Notes: generated by a model not told the origin, from the sequence alone. Numbered from the stretch's first letter, positions 53,744-63,722 are shown. The stretch: DNA of 64,000 bases from Roseburia intestinalis L1-82 (GCF_900537995.1 NZ_LR027880.1:391001-455000); one strand, 5' to 3'. Numbers and translations are program-made.

Positions 53744-54046
53744 ATGAGAAACCTTAAAACTATTGAAAAGAAAGTCAGGGCTGTTCTGGAAAAGAATGAA
53801 GATGCCAGAAATGACGATATGGTGCTGTATCTTGCACTTTGTAATGCCTGTCTGAAGGATGCAGGGGCAATGCCGCTTGCGGAGATAATGACGCAGCACA
53901 AATATCTCGGTCTGCCGAGCTTTGAGAGCGTCAGCAGGACACGCCGCAAGCTGCAGGCACGGTATCCAGAGCTTGCAGGGAGCCGCCCTGTTCAGAAAAT
54001 GAGAGCCACGGGCGAGAAAGCTTATCGGCGTTATGCCAAAGAATAG
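53744..54046 (+). CDS. Small element protein, unknown
   Basis: 100 residues, starting at ATG 53744 with GGAGG five bases upstream. Helical, basic; contains LPSFESVSRTRRKLQARYPEL and ends KAYRRYAKE, like DNA-binding or phage-type small proteins. No family can be named with confidence. Confidence 0.7.
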   Translation: MRNLKTIEKKVRAVLEKNEDARNDDMVLYLALCNACLKDAGAMPLAEIMTQHKYLGLPSFESVSRTRRKLQARYPELAGSRPVQKMRATGEKAYRRYAKE

Positions 54047-54056
54047 AGAGGTGCTT

Positions 54057-54329
54057 ATGGACGAAGAAAAACGCTCTAATCAGAACTATGAAATCATCGA
54101 GAGCTGTACTATCGGGAGTACAGAGCTTGTCATCGGTCACAATCCCAACGCACCCAATCCTTATGTGTGTTGGTACTGCAAGGGCGGCTCAAATTATTTC
54201 TGGGGTTATTACACGAATGAGCTTGATGCTGCACGGCAAAAGCTGAATGAACGATACCAGTCAGAGTGCCGTATGCCCTATAATCAGCCTGCCCAGAAGC
54301 AGAAAAACGGTGATGACCGTGAGCGATAA
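54057..54329 (+). CDS. Small element protein, unknown (DUF-type)
   Basis: 90 residues: NYEIIESCTIGSTELVIGHNPNAPNPYVCWYCKGGSNYFWGYYTN region followed by a charged tail. The aromatic, Cys-containing middle is a compact beta-type domain. AGAGG lies upstream of ATG 54057. It overlaps the next gene by 17 bases. Confidence 0.7.
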   Translation: MDEEKRSNQNYEIIESCTIGSTELVIGHNPNAPNPYVCWYCKGGSNYFWGYYTNELDAARQKLNERYQSECRMPYNQPAQKQKNGDDRER

Positions 54330-54465
54330 AATAAAATATGACTGCACGACCTGTCCTTATCCCCGATATAAGGACGGGTCAGTTATTTTCTGCGATGTCT
54401 GTATCCGCAAGATTTTGGACGAGCAGAAAGAGAAAAAGGAAAGAAAGGAGCAGCCGAATGAGTAA
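54313..54465 (+). CDS. 50-residue zinc-ribbon-like protein
   Basis: Four Cys in CTTCPYPRYKDGSVIFCDVC make a likely Zn site, followed by a charged helix ILDEQKEKKERKEQ. It overlaps both neighbours (17 and 8 bases), showing tight translational coupling. Start at ATG 54313; GTG 54319 is possible. A regulator or nucleic-acid binder is plausible. Confidence 0.6.
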   Translation: MTVSDKIKYDCTTCPYPRYKDGSVIFCDVCIRKILDEQKEKKERKEQPNE

Positions 54466-55165
54466 TGAAATAAAGACAAGACCTTTAACCCCGACAGAAC
54501 AGCAATACACCTATGCCCAAAGTATGCAGCTTGAGGGGCAGACAGGCACTATCGGGCATCTGCGTGGTGACTTTGCCACAACGGGCTATGGCTTTTACAC
54601 CACTTGGTTTGATACCAGACCCCAATGGAAATCTGACGAATTTAAGGCAGACCTTGATACGGTCATCAATGCTTTACGGGAGGATAAAGGGCTTTTGCAT
54701 AACCGCTATGATATGAGTGCGTTTGCAAGGCATTTTCCAGAAAGTGCGATAAAGGGCAACTATTGCACTGAGTACGGTTTCCGTGTAGATACGGAGAAAC
54801 ACGCTTTTCTGCTTCGGTGCAATCCCACCAAAGGCGACTATAATTTTTACTGCTATTGTTATGTGAAGGAATGGCTTGATAAGCATATCCAGAAAGCGGA
54901 ACAAGGTATCCGCTTTATTGACCCTCAATATAAAGAACTGTTTCGTATCCCAGACGGCGGAAAGGTCATTGTCACGACCTCTTGGGGGGAGAAACGGGAG
55001 TATCCCTGCCGCTTTATTGATGAATACCATACCGAAGTCGGCAGCAATCTGTACCACATCTGCGAGTTTGCCGAGCGTATGCAGAAAAACGGGGCGACCT
55101 ATGAGCCGAAACCTGCGGAACAAACGCCGCAGAAAACACCGAAGCACAAGGATTTAGAACGATAA
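54458..55165 (+). CDS. Element protein of unknown function
   Basis: 235 residues. AAAGGAG lies before ATG 54458. The protein has conserved-looking aromatic patches (FATTGYGFYTTWFDTRPQW, FYCYCYVKEWLDKHI, FRIPDGGKVIVTTSWGEK) and a disordered Pro/Lys end. Proteins of this kind sit upstream of the large helicase in related clostridial elements. Function not known to me. Confidence 0.7.
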   Translation: MSNEIKTRPLTPTEQQYTYAQSMQLEGQTGTIGHLRGDFATTGYGFYTTWFDTRPQWKSDEFKADLDTVINALREDKGLLHNRYDMSAFARHFPESAIKGNYCTEYGFRVDTEKHAFLLRCNPTKGDYNFYCYCYVKEWLDKHIQKAEQGIRFIDPQYKELFRIPDGGKVIVTTSWGEKREYPCRFIDEYHTEVGSNLYHICEFAERMQKNGATYEPKPAEQTPQKTPKHKDLER

Positions 55166-55179
55166 GGAGGATTTAGAAT

Positions 55180-55386
55180 ATGGCTGTTAATCAGAAAGCC
55201 GTCAAGGTCTTGAATAAGGTCTTGGAAGCAGGCTTTACCGATGAAAAAGCGATTGCCGCTATGACTATGGACGATATTCTTTCTATGCAGGGCATCACGG
55301 TTGCGGATATTACTCTCATCAATGACCTGCAAAAGAGCATTAAATCGAACAAGGTCATTTCTTTTCTTGGCGGTGGTGCGGAGTGA
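55180..55386 (+). CDS. Small element protein, unknown
   Basis: 68 residues, helical, starting MAVNQKAVKVLNKVLEAGF; AAGGAGG precedes the ATG by ten bases. The pattern FTDEKAIAAMTMDDILSMQGITVADITLINDLQKSIKSNKVISFL resembles a small helical adaptor. It lies 47 bases before the giant helicase gene. Confidence 0.65.
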   Translation: MAVNQKAVKVLNKVLEAGFTDEKAIAAMTMDDILSMQGITVADITLINDLQKSIKSNKVISFLGGGAE

Positions 55387-55433
55387 GCAAACAGGAATAT
55401 TTGAAACAAAAACGATAAGGAGGTGTAGGTTGA

Positions 55434-58400
55434 ATGGCTGCGAAGTATCAGCTAATCACAGAGCTGTATCGGCGTACAGGCGTTGCGGTTGCAAAAAATC
55501 CGCAGGCGTGGCAGGGCTTTCTGTCCTCTGCCTGCCGCAACTATAAATGCCGTTTTGACGAACAGCTTTTAATATACGCCCAACGCCCCGATGCTGTCGC
55601 CGTTGCGAAGCTCGAAACTTGGAACAGACAGTTTAGGCGTTGGGTCAATAAGGACAGCAAGGGTATTGCCGTATTTGACCCGAAAGGTCGCAGGAATACG
55701 CTGAAATACTATTTTGATGTGTCCGACACCCACGAGGGCTATTATGGCAGCCGCCCTGTTCCGATATGGCAGATGGATGAGCGATACGAGCAGGCTGTTA
55801 TGGAAAGGCTCTCGGACAGGTTTGGAGATGTGGAAAGCACTGACCTTGCTTCAGCCTTAATGGAAACGGCAAAGAACGCCGTGGAGGACAATCTGCAAGA
55901 CTATTTTTCTCAGTTAAAGGACTGCACGAAAGACAGCTTTTTGGAAGAACTGGATGACTTTAATATAGAAGTCATTTACAGGCGGCTGGCAGCAAACAGC
56001 GTTGCTTTTATGCTGATCAGCCGCTGCGGTCTGGATATGAATGAGTTTTTTGACCGTGATGATTTTGCGGATATTGTAAATTTCAATACCCCTGCAACGA
56101 TAAACGCCATCGGCATTGCCACGAGCGATATTGCGGAAATGGCGTTACGGGAAATCTCACAGTCTATCCGAAATGTGCAAATGGCGGAAAAAGACCAGAA
56201 TCGCACCTTTGCACAAAGAACGCAGGCTCAGTATGATAAAGACAGACAACAACCCGAAAGGAGCGAATACAATGAGCGAAATCACTTACAGCAGACAGGG
56301 GGATTATCTTATTCCCGACCTAACATTACCGACAGAGCCAGAGCTTCCGCTTGGCAGGTACGCTTTGATGCACAGGGATTATCTGGAGAAGCACAAGCGA
56401 GTGACCTATCTCAATCTGCTGACATCGGGCAGGCTGAACGGGCATCTGCACGAGGTAGAGCAGACAGCACTCCAGAGGTTGGAGCTTCTGACGAAGCAGC
56501 TCTCAGCCGAGCAGGGCGTGACAGAGGAACTGAAAGAGAAAGCACCGATGCAGTGGGTCGGACTGATGAACAACATCCGCAGTCAAGCGGAGGAAGTGAT
56601 ACTGACCGAACTGATTTACAAGTAAGCGTTGCCAAAGAGGATGAGGTTAGGGTCAATCTTCCAACCGTAGATGAACAAATCGAAATGATAGCCGAAGCAG
56701 AGGACGAAAATGCCTCTGCTTTTACTATTTCCAAAGAAGATATTGACTCCGTGCTTCAGAAAGGCAGTGGCGTTGCGGACGGAAAATACCGTATCTACCG
56801 CCAATTCCAAAAGGGCGAGGACAGACAGAAAAATATTGAGTTCCTTAAAAATGAGTATGGAACGGGCGGCGGTACGCACATCTTCCCCGATGGTTTCAGC
56901 GGTCATTCTTGGCATGACAGCAAAGGTCTTGCCATTGACCGAAACGGCACTTATACCAATCACGACCTTGTGTTGAAATGGTCACAGGTTGAAAAGCGTC
57001 TGCGTGAGATGATTAAGGATAACCGCTATCTCAATCCGAAAGAAAAAGACCATTATGCCGATTATCTGGAGAGCATGTCAGCTCCCCAATATGAGATTGA
57101 CACCCAGAGGAAAATAGCAAGGCAGCGTTTTATTGACGCCCACCGTGACCTGCCGCCTGCCGACAAACGGGATACCCTTGCTTTGCGGCTATCTGACTTT
57201 ATCCGTGACTTGGACAGGTACGAAAAAGACCTGTTATCTGTTGTGGAACGAAGCGACCTTGCAGATGTGACCGCCGAGCAAATGGAACAGCATCTGTCCG
57301 ACCCCTCAACTGTTCAACAGCTCATAGACTTTCTTGCACAGGTACAATGGAAAACGACCTCAGTTTTCAGCCGTAGTAATGGGTGGAAGTTTACCGAGGA
57401 ATTAAGGGAGCTGCACCCACTCCGCTACCTCTACAATGAGGGCGATGTGGTGTATATCGGTACGGATAAATATGAGATTGCAACACTTACCGAGGAAAAG
57501 GTCTATCTGCAAAATGCCGAGTTCCCTATCTTGGGGCAGGAATACAGCCGAGCCGACTTTGAAGAAAAGCTAACGGAAAATCCTGCAAATGACCACCTGA
57601 AAGTGGTCGTAACCGAGAAACAGAGGACAGAAACACCGTCCGAGAAAAAGCAGGACGGAATACAGTTTTCTATCGGTTTTTCCGAACACCCTGCCTTTTA
57701 TGACAGACAGCTTAATGACTGCTATACGGATTTGAGCTTTGCGCTGGGTAATAAGCTGCTTGGTATTTTGGACGAGAAACAGCACCGTGAGCGTGAGGGC
57801 GATAAAAATATCGGGTGGTATCACAAGACAGATTTTGTTATCAAGGCTGTTATCGGCGGCGAGGAATTTAACTATGAAGGGCGGTTTGATATTGGCGATG
57901 GTGAGGGCGATTTAATTGCCCACATTAAGAATTTTTACGATTATGCCTTATCGCCAAAGGGCGAACAGCTATATGGAGATGACCGAGAAAGCCTGCTCCG
58001 TGGCAGAGATGAGTTTATCCCATTCTTGGAACAGCACACCGAGCTGACCCAAGAGGACGAAAAGCTCCTTGATGAGATTATGGCTACCGAAAGTGATTGG
58101 TACAGGACAGCCAAGGAAGCCGAAGAAAAACCACAGGCGAATGCCGATAAAGTGAATGGCGCAGAAGCTCCTGCCATTGAAACAGAGCAATCCACAGACG
58201 ACCTCATAGGCAGGGAAATCATCATAGATAACCGTAAATATCTCATTGAGAATATTGGCAAAATCAGCGGCGATGTGTCCCTGCGTGACATCACATTCCA
58301 GAACAATGTGGGTTTTCCGATAAACCGAGTGGAGAAAATCGGCTATATCCAAAAGCTATTGGAACAGGAAAAAACCGAATTACCACCCGAAGAAAAAACG

Positions 58401-61400
58401 GAAGCTCCTGCCGCAGACCGTCATAATTTCCGTATTAACGATGACGCCATCGGTGTCGGCGGAGCAAAAGAAAAGTTCCGAAACAATATGGCGGCAATCA
58501 ACCTGCTGCACGAGCTTGAAATCGAAAACCGCCTTGCCACACCCGAAGAACAGGAAGTCCTATCTCGGTATGTCGGTTGGGGCGGTCTTTCTATGGCATT
58601 TGATGAACACAATGCGGCGTGGGCGGAGGAATTTAAGGAGCTATATGCCAGCCTATCCCCAGAGGAATACCGTGCCGCTATGGAGTCAACGCTGACCGCT
58701 TTTTATACGCCGCCTGTTGTTATCAAGGCGATGTATGACGCACTTGACCGCCTGGGCTTTTCACAGGGCAATATCTTGGAGCCGTCCTGCGGTACAGGTA
58801 ATTTCTTTGGTCTGCTTCCCGAAAGTATGCAAAACAGCAAGCTCCACGGCGTGGAAATCGACTCTCTCACAGGCAGGATTGCAAAGCAGCTCTACCAAAA
58901 AGCGAACATTGCCATTGAGGGCTTTGAGAAAACAAATCTCCCAGACGACCATTTTGATGTAGTCCTCGGTAATGTGCCTTTTGGGGAGATAAGGGTCAAT
59001 GACAGCCGATACAACGCCCAGAAATTTCTCATACACGACTACTTTTTCGCAAAGGCACTGGATAAAGTCCGTGCCGGCGGCGTTGTGATGTTCATTACCT
59101 CAAAGGGTACGATGGATAAAGCAAGTCCAGAGGTACGCAAGTATATTGCCCAGAGAGCCGAGCTGCTCGGAGCTATCCGTCTGCCTGACAACACTTTTAA
59201 GGCAAACGCAGGCACGGAGGTCACGAGCGATATTCTTATCCTGCAAAAGCGTGACCGAGTGATGGATATAGAGCCAGACTGGGTACACCTTGATACGGAC
59301 GAAAACGGTGTTACGATGAACAGATATTTTGTCGAACACCCCGAAATGGTGTTGGGCGAGATAAAGATGGAAAACACACGCTTTGGTACTTTCGAGCCTG
59401 TCTGTAAAGCCCGTAAGGATATACCACTTTCCGAGCTTCTGTCCAATGCAGTTCAGAGGATAAACGGCGAAATCCCAGAGCTTGATAATAGGGTTGATGA
59501 AATCTCCGATGAGCAGGAGCTTTCTGTTCCTGCTGACCCGAATGTGCGTAACTTCTCTTTTACTCTGGTGGACGGCAGGGTTTACTTCCGAGAGAATGAC
59601 CGTATGCAACCTGCTTCTGTGTCGATGACCGCAGAAAACCGTATTAAGGGACTTATCCAAATCCGTGACTGTGTGCGTAAGCTCATAGAGTATCAGACCG
59701 AAGATTACCCAGAGGAAATGATACGCACCGAGCAGGAAAACCTCAACCGTCTGTATGATGTTTATACCGCAAAATACGGTCTAATCAACAGCCGAGGAAA
59801 CTATCTTGCTTTTGCTTCAGATGAGAGCTACTTCCTTTTATGTTCTCTGGAGGTGCTTGATGATGAGGGCAACTTCAAACGGAAGGCAGATATGTTCACA
59901 AAGCGGACTATCAAACCCCACCGAGAAGTAACTTCGGTTGAAACTGCAAGCGAAGCCCTTGCCCTTTCTATCGGAGAGAAAGCCCGTGTTGATTTGCCTT
60001 ATATGGAGCAGCTCGCAGGCAAAACGCAGGTTGAGCTTGTGCAGGATTTACAAGGTGTTATCTTCAAAGTACCGAACTGTGAGCCTGTTTCCTATGTAGC
60101 CGCAGACGAGTATCTGTCGGGAAATGTCCGAAACAAGCTGACGGTTGCGGAGCTTGCTGCGAAGAATGACCCAGAGCTTGCGGTCAATGTGGATGCCTTG
60201 AAAAAGGTCATTCCCAAAGACCTCTCGGCGGCGGAAATCTCTGTCCGTCTGGGTGCGACTTGGATACCGCAGGAAGATATACAGCGGTTTGTGATGGAGC
60301 TTTTAACTCCGTCAAGCTATGCCGCAGGCAGATTAAAGGTACGATACACCCCGATAAACGGAGACTGGTTCATAGAGAATAAAAGCTCCGATATGGGGAA
60401 TGTAAAGGCGGACAGCACCTATGGTACGAAAAGGGCTTCCGCCTATCGTATTATTGAGGACACCTTAAACCTGCGTGACACCCGTATCTTTGATTATGTG
60501 TATGACGAACACGGCAATAAAAAAGCGGTGTTCAATGCAAAGGAAACCACGGCGGCACAGGCGAAGCAGGAAGTCATCAAGCAGGCGTTTCAGGATTGGA
60601 TATGGAAAGACCCAGAACGGCGAAACCGCCTTGTCCGTTATTACAACGACACTTTTAACTCTGTGCGACCCCGTGAGTATGACGGAAGCCATATCACTTT
60701 TGGAGGTATCAGCCCAGAAATCACACTAAGACCCCATCAAGTCAACGCCATCGCCCATATCCTTTATGGCGGCAATACGCTCCTTGCCCATAAGGTGGGA
60801 GCAGGCAAAACCTTTGAAATGGTAGCCGCCGCACAGGAAAGCAAACGGCTCGGCTTATGCCAGAAATCCATGTTTGTTGTGCCGAATCATCTTGTCGGTC
60901 AGTGGGCTTCTGAGTATCTGCGGCTCTATCCGAGTGCAAATATCCTTGTTACAACAAAGCAGGATTTTGAAACAGGAAACCGCAAAAAGTTCTGCGGCAG
61001 GATTGCCACGGGCGACTATGATGCAGTCATTATCGGGCATTCGCAGTTTGAAAAAATCCCGATGAGCATAGAACGCCAGAGGGAGCAGTTGGAAAAGCAG
61101 CTTGATGATATTGAGCGTGGCATTGACGATGTGCAGGCTTCCAAAGGAGAGCAGTTCACGGTCAAACAGCTAATGAAAACCCGAAAGGCAATCAAGACGA
61201 AGCTCGAAAAACTCAACGACACCAAGCGTAAGGATACGGTTATCGATTTTGAACAGCTCGGCGTTGACAGGCTTTTCATTGATGAGAGCCATTTTTATAA
61301 GAATTTGTACCTCTACACCAAGATGCGGAATGTAGGCGGTATCGCCCAGACCGAAGCCCAGAAATCAAGCGACCTCTTTATGAAATGCCGCTATTTGGAC

Positions 61401-63197
61401 GAAATCACGGGCAACCGTGGCACGGTTTTCGCAACGGGTACGCCTGTCAGCAATTCAATGGTTGAGCTGTACTCCGTTCAGAGGTACTTGCAGTATGACA
61501 CCCTTGCACAGAACGGTTTGCAGCATTTTGACAGTTGGGCTTCTACCTTTGGAGAAACGGTTACAGCTCTGGAATTAGCACCCGAAGGCACGAATTACCG
61601 AGCCAAGACGAGGTTTGCCAAGTTCTATAACCTGCCAGAGCTGATGCAGATGTTCCGTGAGGTGGCAGATATACAGACCGCCGATATGCTAAAGCTCCCT
61701 GTGCCAAAGGTCAATTACCACAATATTAAGACTAAGCCGAGTGAGATACAGACCGAAATGGTAGCTTCCCTTGCGAAGCGGGCTGAGAAAGTCAGGGCAA
61801 GGCTTGTCGAGCCGAACATTGACAATATGCTCAAGATAACCAATGACGGACGGAAACTGGCTCTTGACCAGAGAATGATTGACCCGATGCTGCCAGACGA
61901 ACCAGACAGTAAAGTCAATGTCTGCGTGGATAATGTGTACCGTATCTGGGAGGAACACGCCGCTACCAAAGCGACACAGCTTGTGTTCTGCGACCTGTCC
62001 ACCCCGAAAAATGACGGTACTTTCAATGTCTATGACGATATGAGGGAGAAGCTGATAGCCCGTGGTATCCCTGCGGAGCAGATACGCTTTATCCACGAAG
62101 CGACCACCGATGCACAGAAAAAAGAGTTGTTCGGCAAGGTAAGAAGCGGCGAAGTCCGTGTGCTGTTCGGCTCTACTCCGAAGATGGGAGCAGGTACGAA
62201 TGTGCAGGACAGACTCATAGCAATCCATAACCTCGATTGTCCGTGGCGTCCTTCCGACCTTGAACAAAGGCAGGGGCGTATTGAACGGCAAGGCAATATG
62301 TTTCCAGAGGTGGAGGTTTACCGATATGTGACCGAGCAGACTTTTGATGCTTATCTCTATCAGTTAGTGGAGAGCAAGCAGAAATTTATCAGCCAGATAA
62401 TGACGAGCAAAAGCCCTGTACGCTCTGCCGAAGATGTGGACGAGGTTGCCCTGTCCTTTGCGGAGGTTAAAATGCTTGCCACAGGTGATGCCCGTTTTAA
62501 GGAAAAGATGGATTTGGATATACAGGTTTCCAAGCTCCGAGTGTTAAAGCAGAGTTATCTTTCCGAACATTACGACCTTGAGGACAGGGTGCTGAAATAC
62601 TATCCCCAGACCATTAAGGAGTATGAGGAACGCATTGCAGGCTATGAAAATGATGCAGCTCTTGCCGAGCAGCACAAGCCGCAGGGCGAGGATAAGTTCT
62701 GCCCGATGACCCTAAAAGGCGTGACCTACACCGAAAAGGCAGACGCAGGCGAGATGCTCCTTGCAATCTGTAAAGAGTATCCGATGTCCGCACCTACCGA
62801 AATTGGCAGCTACCGAGGTTTCCGAATGGAGATTTATTATGATACGGTCAACACCCATTACTGTATGAAACTTTGCGGAAAAGCAAAGCATAAGGTTGAT
62901 TTAGGTGCTGATGCCCTCGGAAATCTGACCCGAATTGAAAACGAGCTGTCAAAGCTCCCTGCCAGACTGGAAGCTGCCAAGACCAAAAAGGCGGAAACTA
63001 TCGCACAGCTTGAAACCGCAAAGGAGGAAATCAAGAAGCCTTTTGCCTTTGAAGATGAGCTGAAAGAAAAAACAGAACGGCTGAACGCTCTTAACATTGA
63101 GCTGAATCTGAATGAAAAAGATACTTCTGTTATGGATACCGAGCCAGAGCAGACAGAAGAACAGCCCGAAAGAAAATGTGCAAGTCGGGAGAGATAA
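55434..63197 (+). CDS. Giant N6-adenine methylase / SNF2-type helicase of the element
   Basis: 2587 residues. N-terminal LtrC/DUF-like part (about 1-230; RFDEQLLIYAQRPDAVAVA), a low-complexity Arg/Ser/Asp/Gly linker (about 280-397), a middle domain (about 440-1000), a SAM methylase domain (LEPSCGTGNFFGLLP about 1115; VLGNVPFGE about 1180), and a helicase with Walker A HKVGAGKTFEMVAA (about 1785), IDESHFYKN (about 1949), FATGTPVSNSMVE and QRQGRIERQGN (about 2276), then a coiled tail. Such proteins are a constant part of Tn1549-like elements and may modify or process element DNA during transfer. GGAGGTG stands before the ATG. The linker is exactly where a second gene is read in another frame. 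Confidence 0.9.
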   Translation: MAAKYQLITELYRRTGVAVAKNPQAWQGFLSSACRNYKCRFDEQLLIYAQRPDAVAVAKLETWNRQFRRWVNKDSKGIAVFDPKGRRNTLKYYFDVSDTHEGYYGSRPVPIWQMDERYEQAVMERLSDRFGDVESTDLASALMETAKNAVEDNLQDYFSQLKDCTKDSFLEELDDFNIEVIYRRLAANSVAFMLISRCGLDMNEFFDRDDFADIVNFNTPATINAIGIATSDIAEMALREISQSIRNVQMAEKDQNRTFAQRTQAQYDKDRQQPERSEYNERNHLQQTGGLSYSRPNITDRARASAWQVRFDAQGLSGEAQASDLSQSADIGQAERASARGRADSTPEVGASDEAALSRAGRDRGTERESTDAVGRTDEQHPQSSGGSDTDRTDLQVSVAKEDEVRVNLPTVDEQIEMIAEAEDENASAFTISKEDIDSVLQKGSGVADGKYRIYRQFQKGEDRQKNIEFLKNEYGTGGGTHIFPDGFSGHSWHDSKGLAIDRNGTYTNHDLVLKWSQVEKRLREMIKDNRYLNPKEKDHYADYLESMSAPQYEIDTQRKIARQRFIDAHRDLPPADKRDTLALRLSDFIRDLDRYEKDLLSVVERSDLADVTAEQMEQHLSDPSTVQQLIDFLAQVQWKTTSVFSRSNGWKFTEELRELHPLRYLYNEGDVVYIGTDKYEIATLTEEKVYLQNAEFPILGQEYSRADFEEKLTENPANDHLKVVVTEKQRTETPSEKKQDGIQFSIGFSEHPAFYDRQLNDCYTDLSFALGNKLLGILDEKQHREREGDKNIGWYHKTDFVIKAVIGGEEFNYEGRFDIGDGEGDLIAHIKNFYDYALSPKGEQLYGDDRESLLRGRDEFIPFLEQHTELTQEDEKLLDEIMATESDWYRTAKEAEEKPQANADKVNGAEAPAIETEQSTDDLIGREIIIDNRKYLIENIGKISGDVSLRDITFQNNVGFPINRVEKIGYIQKLLEQEKTELPPEEKTEAPAADRHNFRINDDAIGVGGAKEKFRNNMAAINLLHELEIENRLATPEEQEVLSRYVGWGGLSMAFDEHNAAWAEEFKELYASLSPEEYRAAMESTLTAFYTPPVVIKAMYDALDRLGFSQGNILEPSCGTGNFFGLLPESMQNSKLHGVEIDSLTGRIAKQLYQKANIAIEGFEKTNLPDDHFDVVLGNVPFGEIRVNDSRYNAQKFLIHDYFFAKALDKVRAGGVVMFITSKGTMDKASPEVRKYIAQRAELLGAIRLPDNTFKANAGTEVTSDILILQKRDRVMDIEPDWVHLDTDENGVTMNRYFVEHPEMVLGEIKMENTRFGTFEPVCKARKDIPLSELLSNAVQRINGEIPELDNRVDEISDEQELSVPADPNVRNFSFTLVDGRVYFRENDRMQPASVSMTAENRIKGLIQIRDCVRKLIEYQTEDYPEEMIRTEQENLNRLYDVYTAKYGLINSRGNYLAFASDESYFLLCSLEVLDDEGNFKRKADMFTKRTIKPHREVTSVETASEALALSIGEKARVDLPYMEQLAGKTQVELVQDLQGVIFKVPNCEPVSYVAADEYLSGNVRNKLTVAELAAKNDPELAVNVDALKKVIPKDLSAAEISVRLGATWIPQEDIQRFVMELLTPSSYAAGRLKVRYTPINGDWFIENKSSDMGNVKADSTYGTKRASAYRIIEDTLNLRDTRIFDYVYDEHGNKKAVFNAKETTAAQAKQEVIKQAFQDWIWKDPERRNRLVRYYNDTFNSVRPREYDGSHITFGGISPEITLRPHQVNAIAHILYGGNTLLAHKVGAGKTFEMVAAAQESKRLGLCQKSMFVVPNHLVGQWASEYLRLYPSANILVTTKQDFETGNRKKFCGRIATGDYDAVIIGHSQFEKIPMSIERQREQLEKQLDDIERGIDDVQASKGEQFTVKQLMKTRKAIKTKLEKLNDTKRKDTVIDFEQLGVDRLFIDESHFYKNLYLYTKMRNVGGIAQTEAQKSSDLFMKCRYLDEITGNRGTVFATGTPVSNSMVELYSVQRYLQYDTLAQNGLQHFDSWASTFGETVTALELAPEGTNYRAKTRFAKFYNLPELMQMFREVADIQTADMLKLPVPKVNYHNIKTKPSEIQTEMVASLAKRAEKVRARLVEPNIDNMLKITNDGRKLALDQRMIDPMLPDEPDSKVNVCVDNVYRIWEEHAATKATQLVFCDLSTPKNDGTFNVYDDMREKLIARGIPAEQIRFIHEATTDAQKKELFGKVRSGEVRVLFGSTPKMGAGTNVQDRLIAIHNLDCPWRPSDLEQRQGRIERQGNMFPEVEVYRYVTEQTFDAYLYQLVESKQKFISQIMTSKSPVRSAEDVDEVALSFAEVKMLATGDARFKEKMDLDIQVSKLRVLKQSYLSEHYDLEDRVLKYYPQTIKEYEERIAGYENDAALAEQHKPQGEDKFCPMTLKGVTYTEKADAGEMLLAICKEYPMSAPTEIGSYRGFRMEIYYDTVNTHYCMKLCGKAKHKVDLGADALGNLTRIENELSKLPARLEAAKTKKAETIAQLETAKEEIKKPFAFEDELKEKTERLNALNIELNLNEKDTSVMDTEPEQTEEQPERKCASRER
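56272..56625 (+). CDS. tnpV: TnpV family protein nested in the helicase gene, other frame
   Basis: 117 residues matching the transposon-encoded TnpV family: GDYLIPDLTLPTEPELPLG, YALMHRDYLEKHKR, a middle with VEQTALQRLELLTKQLSAEQGVTE, and the closing QWVGLMNNIRSQAEEVI and LTELIYK. It lies wholly inside the methylase/helicase gene in the +1 frame, with its own AAAGGAG (56257-56263) eight bases before the ATG. In the helicase frame the same bases read as disordered low-complexity sequence, so TnpV looks like the constrained product. The exact role of TnpV is not established. Confidence 0.82.
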   Translation: MSEITYSRQGDYLIPDLTLPTEPELPLGRYALMHRDYLEKHKRVTYLNLLTSGRLNGHLHEVEQTALQRLELLTKQLSAEQGVTEELKEKAPMQWVGLMNNIRSQAEEVILTELIYK

Positions 63198-63211
63198 TGC
63201 GGTTTGCATAT

Positions 63212-63240
63212 TTGTATTGCTGATTTCTGGGAAGTATAAT
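63212..63240 (+). promoter_or_regulatory. Possible promoter after the helicase gene
   Basis: TTGTAT (63212-63217) and TATAAT (63235-63240), 17 bases apart, stand about 35 bases before the next start. Confidence 0.5.
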
Positions 63241-63274
63241 AGGTGTAGATTAGTAAATGTCGGAGGTGAAAGGT

Positions 63275-63604
63275 GTGCTTGATAATTTCAGATTTGAAAC
63301 CTTTGTTGATGTGCATAGCAACATCTTTGCTGAATATCTAAGCTCCGTTATCGCAAAGCTGCCCAAAGAAAATCCAGAATACCATTTCATAGAGGAAAGG
63401 ATAGAGGAACTCTACAAGGAGTATCCCAAAGTGATGGCAGTTTTGGATACGGAAAAGCCGAGTGATTTATCCGAGCAGGAGTGTAAGGCTTTGATAGAAG
63501 TTTTGGAGCTTCGGAACAGGCTCAGCGATATGCAGCAGGAAGCAATCTATTTCAGAGGGTGCTATGACAGCGTTGGGTATCTCAAAAAGGCAGGAATTTT
63601 GTAA
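63275..63604 (+). CDS. Small element protein, unknown
   Basis: 109 residues from a GTG start with GGAGG eight bases upstream (63262-63266); an in-frame ATG at 63257 has no site. Mostly helical and acidic (FVDVHSNIFAEYLSSVIAKL, EYHFIEERIEELYKEYPKVM, MQQEAIYFRGCYDSVGYL). Recurrent neighbours of element helicases look like this; no function known to me. Confidence 0.7.
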   Translation: MLDNFRFETFVDVHSNIFAEYLSSVIAKLPKENPEYHFIEERIEELYKEYPKVMAVLDTEKPSDLSEQECKALIEVLELRNRLSDMQQEAIYFRGCYDSVGYLKKAGIL

Positions 63605-63613
63605 CCAAGAACG

Positions 63614-63644
63614 GCGGCATTGGCGTGGAGCTGATGCCGCTTTT
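63614..63644 (+). terminator. Terminator after the 109-residue gene
   Basis: GCGGCAT and ATGCCGC form a seven-base stem, followed by TTTTAC. Confidence 0.6.
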
Positions 63645-63722
63645 ACATAGCCGCAGAGGTGGAAAAATTCACAATAAAGTATTATAATAAAAACAATAGC
63701 TTATCTAAATGAGGTAATTGAT

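Noticed and set aside
56411..56734. 107-residue minus-strand frame in the helicase gene
   Set aside because: Low-complexity antisense of the linker region; no ribosome site or family, unlike the nested tnpV.
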